This document shows positions 1-13,400 of a DNA stretch of 64,000 nt, piece after piece; position 1 is the first letter of the stretch, and every line of letters begins with the position of its first letter. Origin of the DNA: Metridium senile. Its lineage: Eukaryota; Cnidaria; Anthozoa; Actiniaria; Metridiidae. The notes below the pieces were generated by a model. That model was not told the origin of the DNA. It saw only the letters and a program-made list of their open reading frames with translations, and did not search any database. The translations under genes were made by a program, and so were the position numbers. The stretch lies in NCBI GenBank assembly GCA_949775045.1, contig OX459109.1, positions 14,207,632-14,271,631 on the forward strand. The letters are read 5' to 3'.

Positions 1-1743
1 CCTTCATCTTCTTTGCCTAAGTCTTCTAGGTGAAGATATGACTGTGTTTTACCTGGAAAAACAAATGACAAGGGTTTCAAACACTGGCAGCCATAATGAG
101 GAAAGAATTAATAGACATGTATCATGCTTGTGACTTTATACGATATTCGTTTGTTTGTTTGTTTGGGAAATTAAGTTTACTATCAAGTATTTAACATCAA
201 TAAAAATTTGTAAAGATTACCCTTAATTATATCTTTGTTAGTTTAAGAGCAATTTTTACAAATTACAACACTTTGCAATTTTATGTTATCGATGTGTCAA
301 ATTTGATAGTTTTTTTTCTAGCTTGTAAATTAATTAAATATTTTATAATGTCACGCTGCCTAGTCTCCCTCACAGCCGTTATTAGTGTCGTGCTTTGATC
401 CTGTGTCCCTCCCCACTAACGGCTGCTTCATGTGTGATGAGTGAACATTGCGTGATGGGGCTAAACATGGCTGCGGGGGAGACTACACGCTGCCTTGATA
501 TTGGTCTATTGAATGGTTACTAGTGGTTAAAAAATGGTTATTTAGTTAGATGTCATACATGTTATATTTTTATCATTTTGTTACACATTTCCAGTTGTTT
601 GATACATGTTTATGTAAAAGTAAAATCATGCTAAACCAATTGTCAGAATAGCACAAAATAACAACTCATGCGTCAGATAGTTTTCAATATTTTGTTATCA
701 ATGAAAAGGTAGTAATTAAGGTGATGAAAACAATTTTACAAATAATTTGTGAGAACTTTGCAAATGTTCACTAACCTGATAAAAGATTCTTCCTCTTAAA
801 CCATTGATAGCTAACACCAATTGATGGCAAAGCTTCACATTTCATGTACAATGAACTTCCCATTGGAAACTTATACAGACTATCTGGCTGTCTTGTTATC
901 GTCAGAGGTTCTATAGCGAAATATTGATTATCTTTGAGAATAGTAACATTAGCATGTATAACATTTTTGACTTCTTTGACTTCATATATTTACGCCTCGC
1001 GATCAAGTTTCTTTTCAGTCTGATTATCGATTTATACATTCAATTCGTATTTGATAACATGTGCAACTAATTCAAAGAAATTTGATAACTCAAGTAGTTC
1101 ACTTACAAAATATTGGAGCTATCAATTAATTGTTTAAACATGCCATGATAATAAGGATTAAATATTAACACTTGTTTGATAGAACTCATTATTTGCATAC
1201 ATTTCCTACCAGACTTATGTCATGTTTGAAAATAGGTCAATATAGGCTGGCTTAGCTTTCGTTGCAGATGTTACCAGCCACATAAGATGTATGCAACAGA
1301 GGCTAATATAGGCTAACATGGTACTCACTAAAAACTCTGTCCACTCATCAATTCCAAAGCAAGACTTTTGTCTGCTGGGTCATGTAATATAAGAATGCAA
1401 GCGGTGGTCATTCATAGCAAATCTTACCATTTCTTCCCTGTAATTTTAGTAACAAAGCTTGCAATCTAGGATATGGCTCTTGCAAAATCATCTTATTTAA
1501 CCAAAGTACAAGTTGCTGCACCTTTACTCTCCTTATTGACAAGTCGTTCAGCAGTGCATTGGCTGGACTACCCCCTGGCTCCAGAGTTTTCATTCTAAAC
1601 CCTTCTATCTGGTACTTCTGGTACATTTGGCCAGGTATGTGAGAAATCAGAGTATACCAGTTTAAAGTCAGATGGTTATCCAGAATATTTTCAAGTTCTC
1701 TTCTAATGTTTGCAGGTATATCTTCAATGTTATGGAATGCCAT
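1..1743 (-). CDS. MALT1-like death-domain/Ig protein, 5' part (runs off left edge)
   Basis: Exons, in transcription order, are 1428-1743, 776-931 and 1-52 (continuing off the window). All junctions are GT-AG with matching phase 1. The ATG at 1743 has A at -3 and G at +4; an in-frame ATG at 1764 is the alternative. Residues 1-105 look like a death domain: the motifs NWYTLI, SPANALLNDL and QQLVLWLNKM line up with NWKALI, SSAEALLQDM and KQLIVYLEMI in the MALT1 gene at 4439. The next exons give an Ig fold with YMKCEALPS, YQWFKRK and LEDLGKEDEG, the last being the usual strand before Y-x-C. An Ig domain directly after the death domain is the MALT1 arrangement. The gene is head-to-head with MALT1 and 2.7 kb from it. 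Its death domain lies in one exon, whereas MALT1 splits it in two. Whether a paracaspase domain follows lies outside the window. An IRAK-like death domain was considered, but the Ig domain argues against it. Confidence 0.72.
352..494. mobile_element. Short inverted-repeat element (MITE-like)
   Basis: The ends are imperfect inverted repeats: TAGTCTCCCTCACAGCC on the left against GGCTGCGGGGGAGACTA on the right, with CACGCTGCC and ACGCTGCC sequences at the tips. An inner pair (AGCCGTTATTAG against CTAACGGCT) extends the hairpin. It lies in an intron of the death-domain/Ig gene. There is no coding potential. Confidence 0.6.
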
Positions 1744-2568
1744 TGTGATAAATACTAATGTCAAACAGACTGGAGTAATCCACTATATATAGAACGGCTT
1801 TGTTTAACCAATCATATTGCAGTTCTAGAAGACATAAAAGTAGCAAATCAACATTATACACCTATTTCAATAATTGTTGTCGTATAACCAAAGCTGCAGT
1901 CTACACTGTAAAGCTTGCAAAGGATGTCAGTATTTCTTCTCGTGTTATATATCGATTTATTCATAGGATATTTTGTTTGTGTTAATATATGACCATAACA
2001 AGTATTGGAATGATAGATGATAAAACAAATATTTCTTTTAAAAATGTGTAATAAATCAGAAAATATGTTCATATTACCGACATCCTTTGCAGGCTCCAGA
2101 GTGTGGACTTCGGCTGTAGCTTGGCTGCGACAACAATTTTTGTAATAGGTGTATAATAACTATTAGAATTCACACATTCTGATTGGCTGAGGCACATGCT
2201 TTATGAGAGCACACAGAACGCATGTTTGCATGTTGATCAAATATATCAATTTGTATTTTATAAAAGAAATAGAAAACTTGCTTTCTTTGCTGTATGCAGT
2301 TATAAAGCACTTGGAGATTGTCAGAACACTCAATAACTGTCAAGAAGATCTCACTTCGCGTCATTCGCGTCCTGCTTACTTTTAACACTTCTCTCATGTT
2401 CTGTCAATCCCAGTATTCTTTATAACTGCATACAGCACATATATATGCATGTTTTCTATTTCTTCATTTAGTTTTATAGTGATGTGAATTGCCAGAATTG
2501 ACAGAAAAGAAGACTTTGATATGCATGAAATGATGATGACAATTATGATAGCTATGAGAGGGACCTGA

Positions 2569-2766
2569 AGTGTCCCATTTCTCAGTTTATATTTGGACCA
2601 AATCCCAGTCAAAAATCACATAATCCCATCAGTTTTGCTCAAGTTTTCAATCCATTCCCATTTTCTATTGTTCTTTTATTTGTAAATCCCAGTCCCAGTG
2701 CATCCAATCCCATTTTCCCTGTCAAAAATATAAGGCCATCCCAGCTCCCATTTTACCCCATTCAGG
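2569..2766 (+). repeat. CCCAGT-rich dispersed repeat, copy 1
   Basis: It carries the runs TTTATATTTGGACCAAATCC, CAGTCAAAAATCA, TTTTGCTCAAGTTTTCAATC and TTCTATTGTTCTTTTATTTG. The same order of motifs recurs inverted at about 10362-10551 and direct at 51236-51440, so it is a dispersed family. There is no open reading frame; the transposition type is unknown. Confidence 0.75.
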
Positions 2767-3422
2767 AATAACAATAGCATTGATGAGTAAAAACACATAG
2801 CAATTGTAAACATAAAACGTTTCAAGTCATGCATGTGTTAAGAAAAAAGGACAGAGTGACAACACCACGACAAAAAATACACCTTAGTTGTAAAATATCA
2901 ACATAATGACTTGAAAAATAATTATTAGAATTCTGAAATAGTTTCAGAGCTTCAAAACTTACCTCAAAAATTGTACAAATTCACGGTAAGTTTGGCTTAC
3001 TTTAGCAATTTCAACAGACCAGTTCTTTTAACTGTTTTTGTTTAGTATATACAGCTGAAGTAGTAGTTTTGTAACATATAGAAACTGGCCAAAAAACTGT
3101 TGTTTTATTCATAGTGTCCGCGCTTTCACTTTCGCATTTCCCCCTGTGTGGAGGGGCTTACTGCAGTCTCATTGGTTAGCAGTGACATACTAAAAACATG
3201 CGTGTGCATAAATCTCCCTAGGGTACTCCCCCTTAATCGATTACTCACATTTAAAATATTTCAAAATTGACAATCTTTAAGGTAGTCATTTCTCGAAATC
3301 TTGTCTTCAAAAGCAATGAATTAACTCGACGTATTCATATTTTTAAGCGTTGTAGCATTTTGCTTAACTTGTTGTTTAAGATTTTTTTCTCCAATTGACA
3401 TTTACCTATCCCCTACCCCCAA

Positions 3423-3471
3423 GGGATTTTTCCAAACAACTTCCTGTGTTCCAGAATTCGGGGAAATTTCC
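3423..3471. promoter_or_regulatory. Two kappaB-like motifs
   Basis: GGGATTTTTCC lies at 3423-3433 and GGAAATTTCC at 3462-3471, inside a longer palindrome GGGGAAATTTCCC. The second fits the Rel/NF-kB pattern GGRRNNYYCC. They sit about 1 kb upstream of the MALT1 start and 1.7 kb upstream of the divergent gene. Function is inferred only from motif and location, and such short motifs occur by chance. Confidence 0.3.
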
Positions 3472-3907
3472 CTAGCCTGTGTATCTTTGCGTTTGTGCTA
3501 TTTTAAGATGATTCATTACAACTTCCCTTGTTGTTAAACTACTACCTCCTTCGACATTCATCTAGAAAGTATTTTTGTATGAAATTGTGGTTTGATTTTC
3601 AAGCTAGACGTTTTGGGGCAAGAATTGTTTTCGTAAGTAATCTTAAACTATATGCATGGAGTTTCAAGTTTATTGATATTGACTACTGATTTTTGCTCAA
3701 AAAATGAAGGTTTTTAGCGGTGTATGTGTTTAATTATACGCATTATTTGTCATTATATTGTAAACTGTCTTTCGTTTTGCTAAGATGCTGTGTTTGTTTA
3801 TTGATCAGCTGTAAATTGTCGTGTCATTTTGAGAACTGAATGTAACTCAAAGTCTACTTGTGCATGATCTTCGCATCCATCTTCGCATCCAAATTCATAT
3901 ACAAACT

Positions 3908-4117
3908 TTCCGAGAAACTTTGTCACCCGTAAGTAATAAGGCTACAAGCTATAGTAGCGCAGCTAGGAGACTACGTTTAACCTATGTATGTATAATTAAT
4001 TTATTAGAACCCAGATATTTCTTGGCCACATTGCTACACTTGTCAAATGTGTTATTTAGAAATGTCCACTCTACCTAGCTTGTGTGCTTTTCCACGGGTG
4101 ACAAACTTTCTTGGAAA
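3908..4117. mobile_element. Inverted-repeat element with GAGAAACTTTGTCACCCGT ends, copy 1
   Basis: The left end TCCGAGAAACTTTGTCACCC is matched by the right end GGGTGACAAACTTTCTTGGA as an imperfect inverted repeat. A second copy with better-matched ends is at 11524-11793. The interior is non-coding; this is a typical MITE layout. Confidence 0.75.
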
Positions 4118-4438
4118 TGGTGTATTGTACGACTTGAAACTAGCTTTTCCGTAGCTTCAATTAGTCAAGTTAATCTTTATTGTACATCTAACATGTCATA
4201 TATAACTTTAGTAAACTTGTTAATATAAAACGCTGAATGTGAGATCAATTAAACAATGTTTTAATTAATTAAAATTATTCACATACCATGCATGTTTCAG
4301 TTGAACCACCGATTTGACTGTTACGCGCACGACAAAGTTTGGAAGTGAATTGGCGATTATTTCACTTATATACCAAACGCATTTCAATTCATTATACTTG
4401 ATTGTTTTTTATTTAATTCCTGCAACAGACTGGTAGCG

Positions 4439-7400
4439 ATGTCTACATACAACAAGAAAGCAAATCTCAATACTCAAATAAGAAAGCTGCCTTATCCTAT
4501 CATTCAAGAAGTAGCAAGTCTACTGGATGATCCTGATGATAATACTAAAAACTGGAAGGCACTGATTGGTGCAATGCCGCACCAGACCTATACACAAGAC
4601 CAGGTATGTTAATTCTTATGCAGACTGTGAGTCGATCATATTATCATTCAGATTGTCAGTCAGTCAACCAGTCATATAGAACAGGTTCCCATTTAAATCT
4701 GTACTTTCCCATTTAAATCTGTACTTATGCAAATTGTGTTGATGTGTGCTAAACACACAGATCAACCAATCAGAGAAGTTCACTTCAGAAATATTATACT
4801 TTGATTGGTTGATCTGTGTGTTTAGCACACATCAACACAATTTGCATTAGTACAGATTTAAATGGGAAAGTACAGATTTAAATGGGAACCTGTTATAGGT
4901 GAACCTACAGTGACGTATTTTATTATGGTTTTGCCAACCAACCATTGCTATTAGAACATATTAAAATATCTATCGTGAAAGTGGTTGGCAAATTAGCATC
5001 ACAATACCAACACTTGTAAACACTACTCACCTATAGCCAGTCAGCCAGACAAAAAGGCAGTCAGTCAGTAAGTAAGTTAGTCAGATGTCTGTTAGTCAGT
5101 GCAATGCAACCTATAATAATAATGACATAGAGTTCTTGAAAACACACCTTATAAGGTCTTGATGCTTTTAACAAAAGGAGCCAGTGTGAGACACAAGATC
5201 TGGTAATGTTGTCAGACTGTGTGTTAAGACAATGAGTTGGACAATAACCTAGCTATGAGTGAATAAATGTTTCAGGTCAAGAAGTTTGATAGAGTTGGTT
5301 TAAAGAGAGGGTGCAGTTCAGCTGAGGCACTACTTCAAGATATGGGCCACAAATGCAAAACAGTCAAACAACTGATTGTTTATTTAGAAATGATTGATCA
5401 TAATGATGCCTTAATGCTGATCAAACCAGAAGGTAGGCATTGATTGATTGATTCATTCATTCATAATTTGATCATTTATTCATTCATTCATTGGTTGATT
5501 CATTCATCTATTCATTCATCCATCCATCCATCCATCCATCCATCCATCCATCCATCCATCCATTGATTGGTTGATTCATCCATTCATTAGTCTATTCATT
5601 CATTCATCCATCCATTGATTGGTTGATTCATCCATTCATTAGTCTATTCATTCATTCATTCATTCATTCATTCATTCATTCATTCATTCATCCATCCATT
5701 GATTGGTTGATTCATCCATTCATTAGTCTATTCATTCATCCATCCATCCATCCATTGATTGGTTGATTCATCCATTCATTAGTCTTTTCATTCATCCATC
5801 CATCCATTGATTGATAAATGATTGATATTTATCAATTCAATGCATCCATCTATTTATGAATTCATTCATCTAGTAGATCCATTCATTCACACAATAGCAT
5901 TAAATTTTGTTTATTCACTAAGCTATTCAATTTTTCTTCCCTTTCCATACACATTTGTTCATCCACTTAGTTATGCAATTATTGTTCACTTTCAATGTTC
6001 ATTTGTTTTCAAGAACAAGTATGCATCACCGAACAGCCGTGCTCAGCCCCTGTCACAGCTGGAGGAAGAGTAGAACTGGTATGCAAGGCTAGAGGCTTCC
6101 CGCCGCCACAGTATCAGTGGCTTAGAAATGGCGAAGAACTTCCCCATGGCTGTGATAGTACTTTGGTAATCAGTAACGCACAAGCTAAAGATAGTGGAAA
6201 GTATTCTTGCATAGTCAGCAATGACTTGGACACTGAGAAGAGTAACTGTGTGGAGATACAAGTACAGGATAAAGTGATAGGTATCAAATGAATGATGATG
6301 ATGATTATGGTCATGATGGTGGTGGTGATGATAAGGATGATGGTGCAGTGCTGGTCATGATGGTGCGCAGTGATGATGATGGTGGTGTTGGTCATGATGG
6401 CAATGGTGGTGATGATAAGGATGATGGTGCAGTGCTGGCCATGATGGTGGGCAGTGATGATGGTGGTGGTGCTGGTCATGATGGTGGTGGTGATGGTGAT
6501 GTGTATCTTATGTCAAAGGTATAGTTATAACAATGATCACAATGATGGTGATTAAATCTCTAGCCTCAATGACACCATTGATCACTGTTACATCGATCAG
6601 TAATGATGATGATGATAACTGATAATGATGGTACAGTTATCTGTAATATTAAATCACTCTAATAATTTATGGCCATTCTCAAAGGGTGCCAACCTCCCCA
6701 AATTACTGCACATCCAATATCAGCTGTAGTGCCCATTGGACAGGACTTCCATCTATCATGTCGTGTTGAACACTCTGATGACTGTAATTATCAATGGTTT
6801 AAGAATGGTTTCAAGTAAGTCACAGTGATTATGGCACATTACATTAACTTATGTAATAATGTATGTTCTAATCAGAAGAACTTTGCTTATACAATTTAAT
6901 AAGAAAACTAGCGAACAGAAATTACAATTATGTTTCGTTGTCAATAATATATGTTACTTTTTATGTTAGACTTCGACATGAAACTTCACCAGATATTCAG
7001 TTCAGCCCATTTGACTATGAACATGAGGGCAATTATACATGTAGAGCATACAACACGAAAGGAGATGCCTTGACTAGGCTAGCTACACTACAAACTTGTA
7101 AGTAATTTATATATACAGCTGATGCTTGAATGAATCAATAAGGATTCATTTGATAGAAAGATGGATAGTTGAACCAGTACCATATTTATTCAAATAAGCG
7201 CCACAGTGCTTATTAAATGTTTCGCACTTCAAATGCAGGGAGGCACTTATTTAATAATTGGACGCAGGGGCGTATCCAGGGGGGTGCAGGGGGCGCATTA
7301 TAGCATTTTTTAGTTACATTGATTTCCTCTAATAAACACGGCATCACCAATGCTTATTAACTTTTATTGTTGAAAATAAGGGGCCTTAATCGAGGGCAGT

Positions 7401-10400
7401 GCTTATTCAGGGGCGGCATTTATTCGAATAAATACTGAAGATCAATATAACTTATGGATTAAGGAAGTGTTATTTGTTATCTATTTCTAGGGACACCACC
7501 TCAAGATCTTCAAGCTGGAATTGGTATGCTAAATTTTAGTGTTCAAGTCTGTCTTTTGTCTCCCTTCTCTCCTCTCCACTCCTTTCTCTCCTCTCCACTT
7601 CCTTCTCTCCTCTCCACTCCCTTCTCTCCTCTCCACTCCCTTCTCTCCTCTCCCTTCTCTCCTCTCCAATCCCTTCTCTCCTCTCCACTCCCTTCTCTCC
7701 TCTCCCTTCTCTCCTCTCCACTCCCTTCTCTCTAGGGACACCACCTCAAGATCTTCAAGCTGGAATTGGTATGCTAAATTTTAGTGTTCAAGTCTGTCTT
7801 TTGTCTCCCTTCTCTCCTCTCCACTCCTTTCTCTCCTCTCCACTTCCTTCTCTCCTCTCCACTCCCTTCTCTCCTCTCCACTCCCTTCTCTCCTCTCCCT
7901 TCTCTCCTCTCCAATCCCTTCTCTCCTCTCCCTCTCCTCTCCCTTCTCTCCTCTCCACTCCCTTCTCTCCTCTCCCTTCTCTCCTCTCCACTTCCTTCTC
8001 TCCTCTCCCTATTTCTCTACGATTGATTCTATTTCTTTCCCTTAATCTTTCCTCCACTATCCTCTCCCTTCTTTTCTCCTTTTTAAAATACTGTCAGTAG
8101 TGGTGGCTAAAAGTATTAATACTGGTGTATTTGTTTCTTTAAACAGATCGTAATTCATCACATTTAACTGAAACAGGTATGTCAACTGCATTTTGTTCAG
8201 CATATTCTTTACATGAACACTTACTGCAAGTACCTGAATCCTTTGAAAACAATATCAAATTAAGAGCCAAAAATTAAAAGCAGAGCTGCTGACTTTGAGA
8301 AAATATAAAAAAAAAGTCATGACAAGTTTTTGATATACGATTGATTTTATCATTTTAATACTACGAAAATCACCGAACTGGGGAATGGGTCCAAATATTT
8401 ATGCTAAGAACACGCCCACTTTCTTTTAAAGTGACACCCACTTTCTTTTGGATCAAGAAATATCTTAATGCATTTTTCTCTCAGCCTAACCTTGAGTTCG
8501 TATCTAGTTGATCTTTCCTCCATAATCTTACAGTTTGTACTTCTTAGCAAGTCGAGCACAAATTTATTGACACAAAGTGAACACAGCACTGGTAGGAAAA
8601 GACAGAGAGTGTTACATCAAAAGAAAGTGGGCTTGACTTTAAAAGAAAGTGGGCGTGTTCTTAGCATAAATATTTGAACCAATTCCCCAATTCCGTGGTT
8701 TTCGTAGTAGTTTGGCTCATAAGGTTCAACATTTAGATTTAGACTTTTTTAGACTTTTGTTTATTCACAGGTATAATACGATTGCATTTTTTATAAAATA
8801 TACTATGTGTAGAGTTACAGATATAAGGAAAAAAGAAAAACGTGTGTGGTGGCCTAAGTAATTTAAGTAGTAAGCTAGTACTAATTAAATGCTTTGTTTT
8901 GTTTTTCAGCAAGAGATAAAATAGCGTTAGTCATTGGAAATCGTGATTATCACAACCTACCACCAAACGAGAGTCCGCTGGTCCATACATGTGGTGACGC
9001 ACAAAGCATAGCATCAATACTTCGTCAAAACCTGTTGAACTTTAAGGTTATCTCACTGGTATGTTCCAATAAGTAGAGAATAAAGCTGGTGGCATTTGCC
9101 AAGGAGGGCCCATAATATATCATGCCAGGAGCCCATAATGGGCTCCTGATCATGCGTGATACTACTGGATAAGAGTTATCCAGTGTATAGAATTTGTATA
9201 GGTTTTATCCATTTTATCTGGTGGATAGCACTATTCAGCCTTTGTATAACAGGCCCCTGATAAATCCCTATCCAATCGATAAAACCTATGGAAACTCATA
9301 TACACTAGATAACTTTTATCCAGTGGACAACTTCATCCAGGCTTCGTACAACTGTCCCCAGATCAAAATGAATCACTAGCAATTTTTTTCGCACAGCAAG
9401 AGCTGTGATTTTATCGCAGCTTTGTCGCCACAATTTTGAATACGCTCGAATTTAGGAGACAGAAAATCGCAGCAAGTTGCACTAAATTCAAGCATGTTCA
9501 AACTAGCATTGACAAATCTGCGATAAAATCGCCATTGAAATTGCAGCTCTTGTCGCGCGACAAAATTGCAGTGCAAACGGGCCTTAACATAAAACCGTTT
9601 TCGCAGGTGAACCTAACTTACCATGAAATGCACACAGCATTGTCTATATTCTGTGATGTCTTGGGGTCTGGTGTATATGGTTTGCTGTATTTCGCAGGCC
9701 ATGGCTTTGAAGATAGTGGCCAAAACTACATGGTACCAATCGATGCTATGAATGACTGGACGCCAGACAAAACTATTTGCGTCCAGGAAATACTACAAAA
9801 AATGCACCTTGAAGGAACAGCGCTAAATGTGTTCTTGTTGGATATTTGCAGGAAAATGTATGTATGTAAAAGGACAATGGTCTTGTTTGCGAATTTTGAC
9901 AACATTGTCTGTTTCCTCTTTTTTCTTACTTTCTAAGTTCCCTGGCACGAGTGGCATGAGTGGCCTAGCGGTGAGGGTGCTGGCCTTTCACCACTGTAAC
10001 CTGGGTTTCATTCTCAGCTCGGGCGACAAGTGAATAGAGTTTGTTTGATTATTGTTCTCTCTCATGCCATGATGGTTTTTCTCCAGGTTATCTGGTTTTC
10101 CTCCCTCTGCAAAAATCAACATGTGAGCAGAGTTGTGTGTGGTAAATATTGAATGTAGCGGTAGTGAGTGTGAGTGAACCTCACCGAAGAGCCCCGATGG
10201 GGAGTGATGGTTGTAAATATACATTGTTCATAAATTAATGTATAGTAACTATAGTAACTATAGTAACTACCTATACTAGTTCATGGATCACTTGCTAGTG
10301 TCCATTACCATAAATTAATGATTATCGTAATCAGAATGTTAAACATCTTCCCGTTGTGAGGGTCCTGAAGGGTTAAAATGGGAGGTTGAATTGACCTTAT

Positions 10401-13400
10401 TTTTGACTGGGAAAATGTGATTGGATGCACTGGGACTGGGATTTACAAATAAAAGAACAATAGAAAATGGGAATGGGATTGAAAACTTGAGCAAAACGGA
10501 TGGGATTGTGTGATTTTTGACTGGGATTTGGTCCAAATATATTCGGACCTCCCCTTCACGACCCTCTGTTGTGTGAGTCATCAGTCATCATTTCTTTGTG
10601 TATTCTATTTGCAGGACTATGACAAGTAATGGTTATCCAATGAAAACTTACCAGTATCCCCACGATGCTCAGTCTATTTTTGGTTTTGCAACGTAAGTTA
10701 ATACAGAGTTTCAAGTGGACTGTTTTTTTATTTTTAATATACTCTACACAATTACTCGATTCTGATTGGACGAGAGGAGTACAATTAAAGCGTAAATTGT
10801 ACTCAGACTGCAGAGTACCAATTAGTTTTTCAGTATATTATACAGGGTTCATGCTACTCCTTAAATTCCTTGAAAACTCCTTAGATTTGATTTACGTTTT
10901 TAAGGGCCCTTGAATTTTAGAAAATCAGCAAAAACTCCTTAAAAACTCCTTAATCTAGCTAAAGTAGGGTCAGAATTAAAATTAAGTAAAAATCATAGTA
11001 TTGTACATCATTTTCGTAAATTCGTAAATTTGTGTATCTCAAATACATGTATGTCACAAAAAGTGCTTAAAAATTATTTTTGGTCCTTGAAAACTCCTTG
11101 AAAACTCCTTAGATTTTGTTTTATTGACATCAGCACGAACCCTGATTATAAATAAAAAATTGCACAATCTTTTCATACAATTTGTAAAAAACAGATATGT
11201 TTTGAAAGTTAATAAATTGGACTCAATTGCCTAAAAGGCTCGTCCAATTTTGTAAGCTTTCAAAACATCACTCTTACCTATTAATTACGAATTGTACTCA
11301 AGTTTGTGTTATTTCCTATACAAGCTGACCACTCTTTATTCTTATTTTCAAAAAACTGACTTTGACTTTTTTCCATCCCAAGTTGTCCTGGAGCAGAAGC
11401 ATATGAACGTAAAGCAGATGCTAATGGACTCTACATGAAGCATTTACTGAAAAACATAACAAAAGAGAAAACCGTAGAAGATATGCTGAAAGATACTGCT
11501 GCAGGTAACCATAGTTACATTTTTTCCGAGAAAGTTTGTCACCCGTGAAAAGCACACAAGCTAGTGACGCAAAAGATCATGGATCAGTTCAGAAACTAAA
11601 TGTGCATTCGGAATGCCTTTCTTGTTGTTTGATAAGTCAAAACCGTCATTTCTCAATAACATATGTTGACAAGTGTAGCAATGTGGCCATGAAATCCCTG
11701 TGTTCTAATAAAGTATACATAGGTTACCCATAGTCGGGCCTGCACTACTAGCTTGTAGGCTTTTCACTTCACGGGTGACAAAGTTTCTCGGACAGGGTGT
11801 ATACTATCATTTTCATAGTTGAAAAAGTAAAAGTAAGTTCATTAAGGAAAAGTGTACATTGTTTTTGCTTTAAACGTAGGCTGAGAAAAAATTTGTAAAA
11901 AGTTATTTTCAAAAAATAAGAATAAAACCTTTCTGACCCAACTGATGAAGAAATAAAAAACAAGGCAGCATGTTCTACCAAGTTATAAAGCATGCAGGAA
12001 TTTTAAGAAGATGATCTAGAAGTGTTGCTCTATAAGACACTAGCTGCTGCCAAGTTCTCTATTTTATAAAATATTCAGTTGAAATCAAACGAACAGATGT
12101 TACATGATCTGTTGATTAATAGAGAATGCTTTTCAGCCAATCAGAGCGTGTGATTGATATCAAATATTTTATAATTTGGTATAACAAATATCTTTTTGTT
12201 TCTGCAGCTGTGGAAGTTGAAGTTGCAGATGATCCTGATGTGTGGAGAATGCGCCCTCAGTATTACAGTAAAGCGGTGCGCAACTTCAGTCTACGAGATC
12301 CTATAGTCAATGAGGACAAGGACTCTAAAATACGAAACGAGAAGTGGTTGGAAATACACAGTAAGTATTAGGGGGTCCAACATGTATATGTTGGTTCAAC
12401 ATGTTGGGTCTGTTTAAGGTGTATCCAGTTTTAACATTTGCTTCAACATCCGTTCGATTTTGTTAAACACTTTTAAACTCTTTCAACATCAATTCAACAT
12501 TGTGTCAACACGTTTTAACAATATTGAAATAGTTTAAAAGCGTTTAAACATTGCCATTCAACAAAATCGAATGGATGAGGAAGCAAATGTTCTGTTTGCC
12601 CGGGCCTTTAGTCTAGTAGTTTAGTTTTTAATGTGTGATATTTGGAGACACCTTAAAGTACAAAACATCGTAAACAAAAGTACCAAGTCTTTTTTATTTT
12701 TAGCAATTTCAAATTCTTTTTGTCCTTTTCAGAGCTGCCTCAAAAACACAGCTTCCAAGTGTCACATGTTGGTATAACAGTAGAAATCCGGTTTGAACAT
12801 ACTAACTGGTTGTCTAATGTAATTCTGGTTTGCCTACGAGTACTAGACCTTGGTGAAGCCACAATGTGTGACGCAAGTCTTTTACTCAACGCATTACCCA
12901 AGGTATGGCATGCTTCTATAATAAAACTTGCAACAAGGTTGATATAGTACAAGTCATACTGTGATTTGTTTATGTAAGAGCATTGATCTTCGTATTATGC
13001 TCCTAAAACATTGTATTACTATTACTATTATTATTATTATTAAACCGATCCACATATAAAAAAAAAATTAAAAAAAAGATTTCACATATTTTTGGATTTG
13101 ATGCAACAATATTGGCTATAAAGCAGATAATGAGGATGGCTTATTATTTCAGGGTTTTCAAGAATGCCACTTCCACCCTAGTACAACAAACCAAATGAGA
13201 CATGTTGTCCCGGTAAGCATGTAATAATAATCTGAATAATATGTGGAGGGGTGGTAGATAATGTAATTCAAATTTGTTTGATTTGAATTACAGTAGCTAC
13301 CCCCCCCCCAAAAAAAGATATTACTGTGGTTTTCGACTTTCTGCGTACTCAGACATTTCATCAGCTCGTTGTGAAATACATTTTTAGCTGCGCGCCGTAA

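Larger units (their letters stand above)
1744..4438. other. Intergenic region between the two divergent MALT1-like genes
   Basis: No protein gene was recognised. It holds a diverged copy of the CTGATTGG repeat family (about 2150-2460), a copy of the CCCAGT-rich dispersed repeat (2569-2766), two kappaB-like motifs near 3423-3471 and an inverted-repeat element (3908-4117). Both promoters should lie here, but I see no clear TATA box. Confidence 0.6.

Noticed and set aside
8468..8677. Small protein frame inside 8359-8709
   Set aside because: It lies wholly in an inverted-repeat element and has no homology that I recognise.
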